This document shows positions 5,609 to 12,501 of a stretch of DNA of 12,501 nt, piece by piece. The DNA is taken from positions 1 through 12,501 of the forward strand of contig CAUBUJ010000037.1 in NCBI GenBank assembly GCA_958439155.1. Direction: 5' to 3'. This DNA comes from an uncultured Veillonellaceae bacterium (GTDB lineage: Bacteria; Bacillota; Negativicutes; Veillonellales; Dialisteraceae). The position numbers were made by a program, and so were the translations under genes. Under the pieces are notes generated by a model. The model was not told the origin of the DNA. It did not search any database and was given only the letters and a program-made list of their open reading frames with translations. Positions within the stretch are counted from its first letter, which is position 1, and every line of letters begins with the position of its first letter.

Positions 5609-5748
5609 ACAAATGAGCCAGCCCGTTCGGCGATTGAGAACTATAAAACTTCCGCCGAAGGCGGCCCCACCCCTCTAAACTCATAGCTCTAAACTTTGCG
5701 CCCTGTACTCTGCGCCCCGCCGCAATGGTGCAGGAAACTATATCTCCC
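5609..5748. other. Spacer after hisH with short CTCTAAACT-type repeats
   Basis: It contains degenerate direct repeats (CTCTAAACT at about 5674-5682 and 5688-5696) and related TGCGCCC and CTGCGCCCC words at about 5697-5718. The style resembles the heptamer repeats near 11356-11437. No gene is seen. Confidence 0.5.
5645..5664 (-). terminator. Possible weak terminator downstream of hisH
   Basis: On the minus strand CCGCC-TTC-GGCGG (5652-5664) is a perfect 5-bp GC hairpin. It is followed after AAG by TTTT (5645-5648). The stem is short and the T run brief, so it may only slow polymerase. If it works it would separate hisZGDCBH from hisAF-IE. Confidence 0.35.
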
Positions 5749-6366
5749 TTATTTCCCGCTGAACCACTTAGCTATATTCTCCCACATCCTGGCCCCGACG
5801 GGACCGGATTTTTCCGGGTGGAACTGGAGACCCAGCACATTGCCTTTTCCGCAGATCGCCGGGACTTTGACGCCGTAATCGGCGCAGGCGATGACGTCGT
5901 CTGTGTCCGCCGGCGATTTGTAGTAGGAGTGGACGAAGTACACATAGGCGTGTTCCGGCAGGCCTTCCCGGATCCAGTGATCCTTCCGGAATTCCAGCTC
6001 ATTCCATCCCATGTGGGGCACTTTGAGTTTTCCTTCCGGGAAACGGACGATGGCGCCTGGGATGAGGCCGAGGCTTTCCACATGGCCCCCTTCTTCAGAA
6101 TAGTCGAAGAAGGCCTGCATGCCAAGGCATATGCCGATGATTTTCTTTCCTTTTTTCACCTCATCCCGGATAAGACCCGTGAGGCCGTACCCATTCAGGT
6201 GGTCCATGGCGTCTTTCATGGCGCCTACCCCAGGGAGGATGAGGGCATCTGCGGCGCGGATGGCGCCGGCGTTTCTTGTGATGTCCGCCTCAATTCCTGC
6301 GCGGCGGGCAGCGCGGTATACATTGGCCAGATTGCCCGCGTCATAGTCGATAATGGCTGCTTTCAT
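5749..6366 (-). CDS. hisH: Imidazole glycerol phosphate synthase, glutaminase subunit HisH
   Basis: A 205-residue class I glutamine amidotransferase that releases ammonia from glutamine for HisF. The triad is complete: C80 in the nucleophile elbow GICLGMQ, H183 and E185 in QFHPEKSG. The PGVG oxyanion strand (45-48) and PHMGWNELEF (117-126), typical of HisH, are present. The start overlaps the hisB stop in a TGATG junction, and a GGGGTG ribosome site precedes it. It is the last gene of the upstream operon block. The next 937 bp hold no gene but do hold the large palindromic element, whereas in other Bacillota operons hisA normally follows at once. Confidence 0.97.
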   Translation of the reverse strand: MKAAIIDYDAGNLANVYRAARRAGIEADITRNAGAIRAADALILPGVGAMKDAMDHLNGYGLTGLIRDEVKKGKKIIGICLGMQAFFDYSEEGGHVESLGLIPGAIVRFPEGKLKVPHMGWNELEFRKDHWIREGLPEHAYVYFVHSYYKSPADTDDVIACADYGVKVPAICGKGNVLGLQFHPEKSGPVGARMWENIAKWFSGK

Positions 6367-6947
6367 CAGAGCACCCCTTTCGAAGAGAGCACCTTGTCTG
6401 TGCCGCGGAGCGTCACCGCTTCCGCCAGGGCATGACCGAGGCCTTTGAAAATGGATTCCACAATGTGATGGGCATTGACGCCGTACAAATTGGCGATGTG
6501 CAGATTCATGAGTCCGTGCTGGGCGAAGGCGAGGAAAAATTCCCGGGCCATTTCCGTCTCAAAAGTGCCGATCCGCTCCACTGGAATATTCACGTCCCAC
6601 ACAAGATACGATCTCCCTGAGAGGTCGATCACGATCCGCGAGAGCGCTTCATCCATGGGGCAGAAGAAACAGCCGTACCGGGCGATGCCCTTTTTGTCGC
6701 CGAGGGCCTGCCGGAGTGCTTCCCCGAGAACGATGCCGATGTCTTCGATGGTATGATGGTTGTCCACTTCCAGGTCCCCTTTCGCCTGGAGTGTCAGGTC
6801 GAAGCCGCCGTGCACCGCCAGAAGGGTCAGCATGTGGTCAAAGAAACCAATGCCGCTGGTCCCTTCGAAATGGCCGGTCCCATCCAGATTGAGGGTGAGG
6901 TGGATCCGCGTTTCCGCTGTATTCCGTTCGATCTCCGCTGTCCGCAT
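6366..6947 (-). CDS. hisB: Imidazoleglycerol-phosphate dehydratase HisB (single-domain)
   Basis: A 193-residue dehydratase for step 6, forming imidazole acetol phosphate. It is the single-domain form, without the N-terminal histidinol-phosphatase domain of enterobacterial HisB. The manganese-binding repeats are clear: FFDHML (35-40), DNHHTIED (62-69) and NAHHIVESIFKGLGHAL (158-174), with H64, H65, E68 and H160, H161, E164. The ATG shares one base with the hisC stop (TGATG), and AGGAGGTG lies 5-12 nt before it. The protein family usually assembles as a 24-mer. Confidence 0.97.
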   Translation of the reverse strand: MRTAEIERNTAETRIHLTLNLDGTGHFEGTSGIGFFDHMLTLLAVHGGFDLTLQAKGDLEVDNHHTIEDIGIVLGEALRQALGDKKGIARYGCFFCPMDEALSRIVIDLSGRSYLVWDVNIPVERIGTFETEMAREFFLAFAQHGLMNLHIANLYGVNAHHIVESIFKGLGHALAEAVTLRGTDKVLSSKGVL

Positions 6948-8017
6948 CAGAGCACCTCCTTCATGACTTTTAGAATGGCGTCATCCACATCGGCTGTGGT
7001 GACAGTGATGCGGAATGCCCCGGGAAGGCGGGGATTTCCTGTATATTTCTTCACCAGAATATCCGCCTTCCGCCACGCTTCAAAGAGCGCGTCCTGCTTC
7101 TCTTCCGGCACCTGAAGGAGAATGAAATTCGTCCGCGACGGATACGCCGTGACAGAGGGGATCTTCTTCAGTTCTCCATAGAGGCGCTTTCTTTCCGCCA
7201 CGATCTGATCCCTCACAGCAAGGACTGTGTCCTTATGTTCCACAATAATGGATGCCAATAGCTGGGTCAGGGAATTCAGGTTGTACGGCGCCTTCACTTT
7301 GGCTACCGCCTGGATCAGTTCCGGATCGGCGGCGATATAGCCGCACCGGAGGCCGGCGATGCCGAACGCTTTCGAGAGGGTCCGGAGCACGATCAGATTC
7401 TGGTACTTCCCAATGAGAGGCACCACGCTTTCCGCTTCAGCAAATTCCATGTACGCTTCATCCACGAGAACCACATTGTCCGCTGCCTTCACGCATTCCT
7501 CGATGAAAGACGCCGGCAGAAGCTCGCCGGTGGGATTGTTCGGATTGCAGAGGAAAGTCAGTTTCGGCTGGTACTTCCCGATGGCGTCAAGAATTCCCGC
7601 CTGGTCCCGTTTGTAACCGCGCTGGTCTTCCACTTTCACCACCTTCGCGCCGAGAATCTCCGCGCCGATTTCATACATGTCGAACGTGGGCTGGTGCACC
7701 AGTACGGTATCTCCCTCATTGAGGAAGGTATGAAGCACATAGGTGATCATTTCATCCCCGCCGTTCCCGGCAAGGATGGAAGCAGGCGCCACGCCGAGAT
7801 AATTCCCCAGCACTGCCCGCAGGTCATCGGCCATAGGTTTCGGATACTTTTCCGGCTCAAAGGTAGCAAGGCGCATCATGAGCTCTGTCATGATCTCCGG
7901 CTGGCGGAAGAAATTCATGTAATTTTCATTGGCATTCACCACATGGCTTTCATGGATGGGCGCCACCACATAGGGCTGGAAATTCTGGATTTCTTTCCGG
8001 AGCCACTCAGTCTTCAT
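6947..8017 (-). CDS. hisC: Histidinol-phosphate aminotransferase HisC
   Basis: A 356-residue fold-type I PLP aminotransferase (step 7). The Schiff-base lysine is K216 in LRTLSKAFGIAGLR. Other PLP or substrate residues seen are NPNNPTG (158-164), DEAYMEF (186-192) and the carboxylate- or phosphate-binding R336 in FRIT. A frame extension to an upstream ATG (8041) exists, but the ATG at 8017 is preferred: it has GGAGG 5-6 nt before it and gives the usual N-terminus. With this start the gene overlaps the last 11 nt of hisD in another frame, consistent with translational coupling. Confidence 0.96.
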   Translation of the reverse strand: MKTEWLRKEIQNFQPYVVAPIHESHVVNANENYMNFFRQPEIMTELMMRLATFEPEKYPKPMADDLRAVLGNYLGVAPASILAGNGGDEMITYVLHTFLNEGDTVLVHQPTFDMYEIGAEILGAKVVKVEDQRGYKRDQAGILDAIGKYQPKLTFLCNPNNPTGELLPASFIEECVKAADNVVLVDEAYMEFAEAESVVPLIGKYQNLIVLRTLSKAFGIAGLRCGYIAADPELIQAVAKVKAPYNLNSLTQLLASIIVEHKDTVLAVRDQIVAERKRLYGELKKIPSVTAYPSRTNFILLQVPEEKQDALFEAWRKADILVKKYTGNPRLPGAFRITVTTADVDDAILKVMKEVL

Positions 8018-9296
8018 CACGCACCTCCATGGCATGAGCATGTGCCTGGAGTCCTTCCGCCTGGGCGAAAAGCTGCACTTTCTTCGAAATCTTCTGGAAC
8101 GCTTCCTTCGTGTAAATTTCCACGCTGGAGTGCTTCACGAAATCATACACCCCAAGAGGCGAAGAGAAAGCCGCCGTGCCGGAGGTGGGCAGGGTATGGT
8201 TCGGGCCGGCCAGGTAGTCGCCGATCGGTTCGGAGGTATACTTACCGAGGAAAATCGCGCCGGCGTTCTTTACGAGAGGCAGGTAGCTTTCCGGATTTTC
8301 CACATTGATTTCCATGTGTTCCGGCGCCACTTTGTTGACGATATCAAAGCACTGGGGCAGATCTTTGCAGAGGAAAGCCTTCGCGTAAGTGCCCACAGAA
8401 CTCTTGATGATTTCATACCGGGGAAGCTTCTTCATCTGTTCTTCCATTTCTGCCTGGACCGCTTTGCCGAAAGCTTCGTCGGGCGTCACCAGGAAGACCG
8501 CTGCCCGCGGATCATGTTCCGCCTGGGAGAGGAGGTCCGCGGCGATCCACTTCGGATTGGCCGTGCTGTCTGCGACGCAGCACACTTCCGACGGGCCGGC
8601 GATCATGTCGATGCCGACAGTGCCGAATACGAGGCGCTTCGCCATGGCGACGAAAGCATTCCCCGGGCCGGCGATCTTGAAGACCGGTTCCACTGTTTCC
8701 GTGCCGTACGCCAGCATGGCGATCCCCTGGGCGCCGCCTACTTTATAAATTTCCTTCACCCCAGCTACATAGGCTGCAGCGAGAATGTTCGGATTTACCT
8801 TCCCGTCCTTGCCGGGAGGGGTGGTCATGGCAATGGACGGGCAGCCCGCGACCTTTGCCGGGACCGTATCCATGAGGACCGTCGACGGATACGCTGCGCG
8901 GCCGCCGGGGACGTAGATGCCGACCCGCTGGATCGGTTCGTACTGCTCGCCGAGACGGACACCGGGGCGGAATTCTTTGATCCAGCTCTGCCGTACCTGT
9001 TCCTTGTGGTACGCTTCAATATTGGCTTTCGATTCGCGGAGAACTGCCATGAAGTCTTCCCCCACTTCCTTCACGGCTTCCTCGATTTCCTCATCGGTGA
9101 CACGGAAATCAGCAAGATCGACACCGTCGAACTTCTTCGTGAGGGCCCGCACAGCTTCATCGCCGCCGGTGCGGACCTGGTCCAGAATGGCGGTAACCGC
9201 CTTTTCCACATCTTCCGACAAATTCACATTGCGGTTCGTCATCTGACGCACCTGGCGCAGCGTCAGTCCTTCTTCCGGTACAGTAATCCATTCCAT
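8007..9296 (-). CDS. hisD: Histidinol dehydrogenase HisD
   Basis: A 429-residue zinc enzyme that oxidises histidinol to histidine in two NAD-dependent steps (9 and 10). Zinc ligands are in their standard places: Q258 and H261 (LSQAEHD), D360 (GDYLAGPNH) and H419 (LQAHAHA). The catalytic pair E326-H327 is in APEHMEI. The family signature GPGNAFVAMAKRLVFG followed by GIDMIAGPSE (210-237) is intact; it has AFVAM where YV-A is more common. A GAAGGAA ribosome site precedes the ATG, and 18 nt separate it from hisG. Its length matches the family. Confidence 0.98.
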   Translation of the reverse strand: MEWITVPEEGLTLRQVRQMTNRNVNLSEDVEKAVTAILDQVRTGGDEAVRALTKKFDGVDLADFRVTDEEIEEAVKEVGEDFMAVLRESKANIEAYHKEQVRQSWIKEFRPGVRLGEQYEPIQRVGIYVPGGRAAYPSTVLMDTVPAKVAGCPSIAMTTPPGKDGKVNPNILAAAYVAGVKEIYKVGGAQGIAMLAYGTETVEPVFKIAGPGNAFVAMAKRLVFGTVGIDMIAGPSEVCCVADSTANPKWIAADLLSQAEHDPRAAVFLVTPDEAFGKAVQAEMEEQMKKLPRYEIIKSSVGTYAKAFLCKDLPQCFDIVNKVAPEHMEINVENPESYLPLVKNAGAIFLGKYTSEPIGDYLAGPNHTLPTSGTAAFSSPLGVYDFVKHSSVEIYTKEAFQKISKKVQLFAQAEGLQAHAHAMEVRDED

Positions 9297-9314
9297 ATGT
9301 ATTCCTTCTTTCTT

Positions 9315-9938
9315 TTATTCTTCAAATTTGCAGGACTTGATGAAACCCTGCAGTTCTTTCTGTTTCATTTTATAAGCGACTTTGTTGCAGATGAGCCGCG
9401 CCGACAGATTCATGAACGAATCATATTCTTCCAGGCCATTTTCCCGGAGAGTCGTCCCGGTTTCCACAATATCCACGATCACATCGGAAAGCCCGACGAG
9501 CGGCGCCAGCTCCACAGACCCGTTCAGCTTGATAATGTCCACCGGCTGGAAACGGCTGGCAAAGTACTGCCGGGCGATCTGGGGATACTTGGAAGCCACC
9601 GTGAGGATGCGCTTCTTCATCACATCTTTCTTCCCTTTGATGCCCGACAGGGACATGCGGCATTTCCCAATGCCCAGGTCAAGAATTTCATACACATCGT
9701 CGGCGCCGTCTTCGATGAGCACATCCTTGCCGACGATTCCCGCGTCGGCGGCGCCGCGCCGTACATACACCGCCACGTCCGGCGACTTCACGAGGGTCAC
9801 CTTCAGATTTCCTGTAGCATCCTCAAAAATCAGCTTCCTGCTGTCATCATTGTACGTAGGGAACGTAAATCCCCCTTCTTTGAGGCGGTTCATCACCGTC
9901 TTGGCAATCCGTCCCTTTGCGAGTGCGATATGCAGCAT
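9315..9938 (-). CDS. hisG: ATP phosphoribosyltransferase, short-form catalytic subunit HisG
   Basis: A 207-residue HisG of the short class, which lacks the C-terminal regulatory ACT-like domain and needs HisZ. It condenses ATP with PRPP in the first, feedback-controlled step. The PRPP-binding loop DVIVDIVETGTTL (152-164) and the N-terminal strand ALAKGRI are present. It starts 1 nt after the hisZ stop (TGATATG), with AGGAGG inside the hisZ end, so expression of the two subunits is coupled. The subunits are expected to form a hetero-octamer, with histidine inhibition transmitted through HisZ. Confidence 0.97.
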   Translation of the reverse strand: MLHIALAKGRIAKTVMNRLKEGGFTFPTYNDDSRKLIFEDATGNLKVTLVKSPDVAVYVRRGAADAGIVGKDVLIEDGADDVYEILDLGIGKCRMSLSGIKGKKDVMKKRILTVASKYPQIARQYFASRFQPVDIIKLNGSVELAPLVGLSDVIVDIVETGTTLRENGLEEYDSFMNLSARLICNKVAYKMKQKELQGFIKSCKFEE

Positions 9939-9939
9939 A

Positions 9940-11154
9940 TCAGAGCCTCCTCAATTTTTCTTCGATCATCTCTTTGGAAGCGGGCTTTCCATCCAGTTCA
10001 TACTGCCCATCCCGGTACCGCGCCACCAGAAGGTAATCTTTCGGGGAAATATCATTCTTCTCATTGGCGCCCAGCACGGAGAACCCTTTCTTTCTCCACT
10101 CCGTCAGATCCTGGATCAGATCGGGCGTCGCTTCCTTGTAGAGAATGGCCAGGTCCACAGAAGGCTTCATCTGTTCCAGGAGCCCTGCGTCGGCCATGAA
10201 TTCATAAAGCAGGTTCATATTCATCCCGAAGCCGCACGCCGGGCGGTCTGCATGGAACTGGGCGGACAAATCATCGTAACGCCCGCCGTTGATGAGGGAG
10301 TAGAGGGCGCCGTCAGCGTAAATTTTGAAAACCAGGTCCGTATAGTAGCCCATGTGGGAGGTAAATCCCAGATCGAGCTGCACCTTGTCTGCGTAGCCGG
10401 CGCTTTTCAGGTACTGGTACACTTTCTGAAGCCGCCCCAGCGCTGCCGCCATGTCGCTGTTCAGACAGAGCTCTTCCGCCCGGGCCAGGGTTTTCTCATA
10501 CTCCCCAAAGAGCATGGGCAGCTCGAGAAGCACTTCCCGCTGGAGCTTTGTCAAAGGAAGGCTGTCTGCGATTTCCCGGAACGCCACGAGATTCCTCTTT
10601 TCCAGGTACTCCCGCACTTTCAAAAGCACCTCCGTCGACAGGCGGAGTTCTTTGAAAAGAGCGTCCATGTAAGCCACCGTGCCCAGATCGATTCTCATAT
10701 CCGTAATAGACAGGGATTCGAGAAATTCCGCGGCAGTCACCACCACTTCCCCGTCGCATTCCGGCGAATCATCGCCGAGCACTTCAATGCCGCTCTGGAG
10801 GAAGTACTTCCCATGGGTGGATTTTCCGTAATATTCACGGAACACCATGGACACATAGCCGAATTTCAAAAGCTGCTTCGGGTTGGGATATTCCTTGGCC
10901 ACCGTTTTCACAAGGGGCATGGTCACATCAGGGCGCATCACCAGGACGGAACCGTCACTGTCAATGGTCTTCACCATTTCCTTCTGAAGCGCCGGGAAAT
11001 ATGTCCCATAGGTGTCATAATTCTCAAAGGTCGGCGTCTGGATAATTTTGCATCCATGACGGTGCATCACATCCATGACCTGCGCCTGGATCCTGTCGTA
11101 ATTGGTTAATTCTTCTTCATGAACCATCTGCAGTTCATCCAGAGTCTGATTCAT
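9940..11154 (-). CDS. hisZ: ATP phosphoribosyltransferase regulatory subunit HisZ
   Basis: A 404-residue homologue of histidyl-tRNA synthetase that has become the regulatory subunit for short HisG. Class II motifs remain recognisable: RPDVTMP (74-80), FGYVSMVFRE (98-107), QSGIEVLG (120-127), GGRYDDL (290-296) and the motif-3 region ACGFGMNMNLL (306-316). The C-terminal 75 residues are a short alpha/beta extension. A real histidyl-tRNA synthetase would be longer and carry an anticodon-binding domain, and pairing with short HisG next door settles the role. The ATG at 11154 follows AAGGAGG with 5 nt spacing. First gene of the operon. Confidence 0.95.
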   Translation of the reverse strand: MNQTLDELQMVHEEELTNYDRIQAQVMDVMHRHGCKIIQTPTFENYDTYGTYFPALQKEMVKTIDSDGSVLVMRPDVTMPLVKTVAKEYPNPKQLLKFGYVSMVFREYYGKSTHGKYFLQSGIEVLGDDSPECDGEVVVTAAEFLESLSITDMRIDLGTVAYMDALFKELRLSTEVLLKVREYLEKRNLVAFREIADSLPLTKLQREVLLELPMLFGEYEKTLARAEELCLNSDMAAALGRLQKVYQYLKSAGYADKVQLDLGFTSHMGYYTDLVFKIYADGALYSLINGGRYDDLSAQFHADRPACGFGMNMNLLYEFMADAGLLEQMKPSVDLAILYKEATPDLIQDLTEWRKKGFSVLGANEKNDISPKDYLLVARYRDGQYELDGKPASKEMIEEKLRRL

Positions 11155-11253
11155 AAAACCCTCCTTTTCGGGCTTCTCCTGTAACTCTCTCTTGATATGT
11201 TATTACGTTACCACGCTAAAGAGAAAAAGTAAAGGATTTTCTATAGCTCCATA
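11155..11253 (-). promoter_or_regulatory. hisZ 5' leader, about 100 nt
   Basis: Lies between the predicted transcription start near 11254 and hisZ. It contains the strong ribosome site at 11160-11166 and a GTAAC/GTTAC pairing with a loop of about 21 nt close to it. The 12-mer AGCGTGGTAACG (11206-11217) resembles the T-box antiterminator core. There is no His-codon-rich leader peptide and no obvious terminator, and the leader is too short for a full T-box stem I. Confidence 0.4.
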
Positions 11254-11260
11254 GAGAAAG

Positions 11261-11289
11261 ACTATATAAGAAAAAGATCACCCTGTCAT
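11261..11289 (-). promoter_or_regulatory. Sigma-A promoter of the his operon
   Basis: On the minus strand ATGACA (11284-11289, 5 of 6 to TTGACA) and TATAGT (11261-11266, 5 of 6 to TATAAT) are separated by exactly 17 nt. Transcription would start near 11254. It is the best promoter on this strand upstream of hisZ. Confidence 0.75.
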
Positions 11290-11355
11290 GACTATGGCGG
11301 ATAGGGGAATATGCGGCATGGGCGGGCATGATGGAGAGTGCATCATTGGCATGGG

Positions 11356-11437
11356 GTCTGAGGTCTGAGGCCGGATGGTGCCTCATTGGAGCGAGGTCTG
11401 AAGTCTGGAGACGGGAGTCTGAAGTCTGAAGTCTGAA
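11356..11437. repeat. Degenerate GTCTGAA heptamer repeats
   Basis: Copies of GTCTGAG/GTCTGAA lie head to tail at 11356-11369, 11396-11409 (one GTCTGGA) and 11417-11437 (three perfect copies), separated by unique sequence. The pattern suggests slippage. It does not encode a protein. Confidence 0.85.
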
Positions 11438-11519
11438 GAGGAAAGCGGAAGAAATTTTTGTATGCGGCTCCGCCGCTGGTCACTGTGCATTTCACGGGTT
11501 CTTACTGAAGAAACAAGAC

Positions 11520-11728
11520 GAAATGGAGGTCATCTCGAGCGAACCTGCGCGGGTTCCATGACCACAAATGCTAACATTTCTTATGATGCACAGAGTCGAG
11601 AGATCTTATGGCCTCCCTGAGTGTAGATCTTGCGGTTTTTACGTGAGATCTCTCGACTCGTTCCTGTGCTTCTTTGTTTCGTCCCGCCCACTCCGCTGCC
11701 TGCGCCCGCTCGAGATGACGTCCATTTC
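11520..11728. repeat. 209-bp nested palindromic element, copy A
   Basis: The outer arms (11520-11541 and 11707-11728) are 21 of 22 complementary. Inner arms with a perfect 14-bp core GAGTCGAGAGATCT (11593-11606 and 11646-11659) enclose a 39-nt loop. The left half (11529-11607) recurs at 12240-12318 (73 of 79 identical). The GTCATCTCGAGCGA start and GTCGAGAGATCT end resemble widespread REP-like intergenic palindromes in which GTCAT-C-TCGAGCGAA faces GAGAGATCT. No coding signs. Confidence 0.85.
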
Positions 11729-11920
11729 GGTGGAAAGCGCAGAGCATAGAGTGCAAAGCGATGGTGCGCCGCCTTATAGCAATGGGCGGCAAAATTTCAT
11801 GAAAAGCCCTTCCGCTTTACGGTACAAGACGATAAATAGCGTCATCGGGACCGGTCGTATCCTGCGATATGCCTGATTTACGCATGCACACAAACCAAAA
11901 GCAGAAAAATGACATCTCGC
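11729..11920. other. Gene-free intergenic stretch
   Basis: No convincing gene. The phrase CGGTACAAGACG at about 11820 recurs at about 12220, and reading frames here have no ribosome sites or family features. Confidence 0.4.
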
Positions 11921-12209
11921 AAGGCTCGCCCCCCAAGGGGAGAGCTGGCCAAGGGCCTGAGAGGGGCGCGCCTGCGTACATGGTGGTTTTGAGCTGGATA
12001 TGAGCACATTCGAAAAGATAATCGTAGTCATCGGAAAATATTTTCATTACGGTTTTAAAACCAGTGTATTCCCGTCCTCATCCCCTCTCAGCCTCCTCCG
12101 TCGGCAGGCCCGCGCTGCCAAGTAAGGAAGGGGCAAAGCCCGCTCTCATAGCAGCGGAGAGCGTGACCACTGGCACCCTCTCCTCCCCTACCCGGGGCGA
12201 GCCTTACAT
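11921..12209. repeat. Inverted module pair CTCGCCCC...CTGAGAGGGG
   Basis: The block from AGGCTCGCC to CTGAGAGGGG (about 11923-11966) reappears inverted, with identical outer words: CCCCTCTCAG (12082-12091) and GGGGCGAGCCT (about 12197-12207). The inverted copy is interrupted by about 80 nt of other sequence containing GGCAGGCCCGCGCTGCC. No gene is seen. Confidence 0.55.
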
Positions 12210-12233
12210 ACCGCCCATACGGTACAAGACGGC

Positions 12234-12494
12234 ATGGTCGTCATCTCGAGCGAACGTGCGCGGGATCCATGACCGCTAATGCCTACATTTCTTATGATGC
12301 ACAGAGTCGAGAGATCTTTTGTGCAACGCTGTTAAGGTCTTGAAACCACTGCCCCGAAAACAGGAGTCATTGTATGGGTATTGCGTAAGATCCACCCTAA
12401 AGGGGACCGCAAGGGTCTCCACTCTGAGTCACACTTTCTTTTTACCTTGATCCCATGCATCTTTCATTCGTCCGGTCGGGATGACCCCCATTTC
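12234..12494. repeat. Palindromic element, copy B, with different inner part
   Basis: The left half (12240-12318) matches copy A at 73 of 79 positions. A right outer arm (12473-12494) matches copy A's right arm at 18 of 22 positions, ending GATGAC, two variable bases, CCATTTC. The middle differs from copy A and contains a GGGGACC/GGTCTCC hairpin (12401-12419). The element is about 261 bp. Confidence 0.7.
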
Positions 12495-12501
12495 AAAAAT
12501 C

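Noticed and set aside
8018..8041. Eight-codon N-terminal extension of hisC
   Set aside because: The internal ATG at 8017 has a well-placed GGAGG and fits the family's N-terminus; the extension would start inside hisD without an SD.
8034..11109. Very long plus-strand frames (575 and 721 codons) opposite hisD, hisG and hisZ
   Set aside because: They are antisense to well-identified enzymes, with codon composition mirrored from them, and show no protein family features.
11356..11437. CRISPR-like array
   Set aside because: The repeats are 7 nt, degenerate and mostly head to tail without regular spacers, so this is simple tandem repetition.
11568..12279. Several frames of 71-102 codons in the repeat region
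   Set aside because: They consist of translated palindromic modules and have no ribosome sites or conserved features.

Overview
The window carries an almost complete histidine biosynthesis operon of the Bacillota type on the minus strand. Flanking it are a QueT-type transporter gene, two uncharacterised plus-strand genes, the edge of a tRNA-Ser gene and long gene-free stretches built from palindromic repeats. The gene set (short HisG with a separate HisZ, fused HisI-HisE, single-domain HisB, QueT), strong AGGAGG ribosome sites and moderately high GC suggest a Bacillota bacterium. A Negativicutes genome (Dialister or Megasphaera-like) is my best guess, but this is inference and no marker in the window proves it.

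Layout. Positions 1-47 hold the 5' part of a minus-strand tRNA-Ser(GCT) that runs off the window, with its promoter behind it. queT (128-613, minus) has a leader of about 115 nt with mutually exclusive helices. It diverges from a 273-residue helical protein of unknown function (915-1736, plus), which ends at a strong terminator. Next comes an exported protein with a Pro/Glu/Lys-rich tail (1804-2598, plus). A 60-bp symmetric hairpin (2586-2645) ends both this gene and the his operon.

The his operon reads, in transcription order, hisZ-hisG-hisD-hisC-hisB-hisH, then a 937-bp gene-free break, then hisA-hisF-hisIE. A good sigma-A promoter lies about 100 nt upstream of hisZ. Genes on each side of the break are tightly packed, with TGATG overlaps or gaps of 1 to 18 nt. 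All catalytic residues I checked are present. HisZ-HisG make phosphoribosyl-ATP, HisIE hydrolyses and opens it, HisA isomerises it, HisH-HisF form imidazole glycerol phosphate, HisB dehydrates it, HisC transaminates it and HisD oxidises histidinol twice. Only histidinol-phosphate phosphatase is missing from the cluster.

The most unusual structure is the break itself. Positions 4952-5608 form one huge imperfect inverted repeat with arms of about 290-320 nt around a 44-nt centre. Each arm holds a hairpin whose loop is nearly identical but whose stem differs in sequence while staying paired, plus further palindromes of its own. It does not look protein-coding. The 1.2 kb upstream of the his promoter (11290-12501) is also gene-free. 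It is a mosaic of heptamer repeats and two related palindromic elements that share a 79-bp block (73/79 identical) but have different inner parts.
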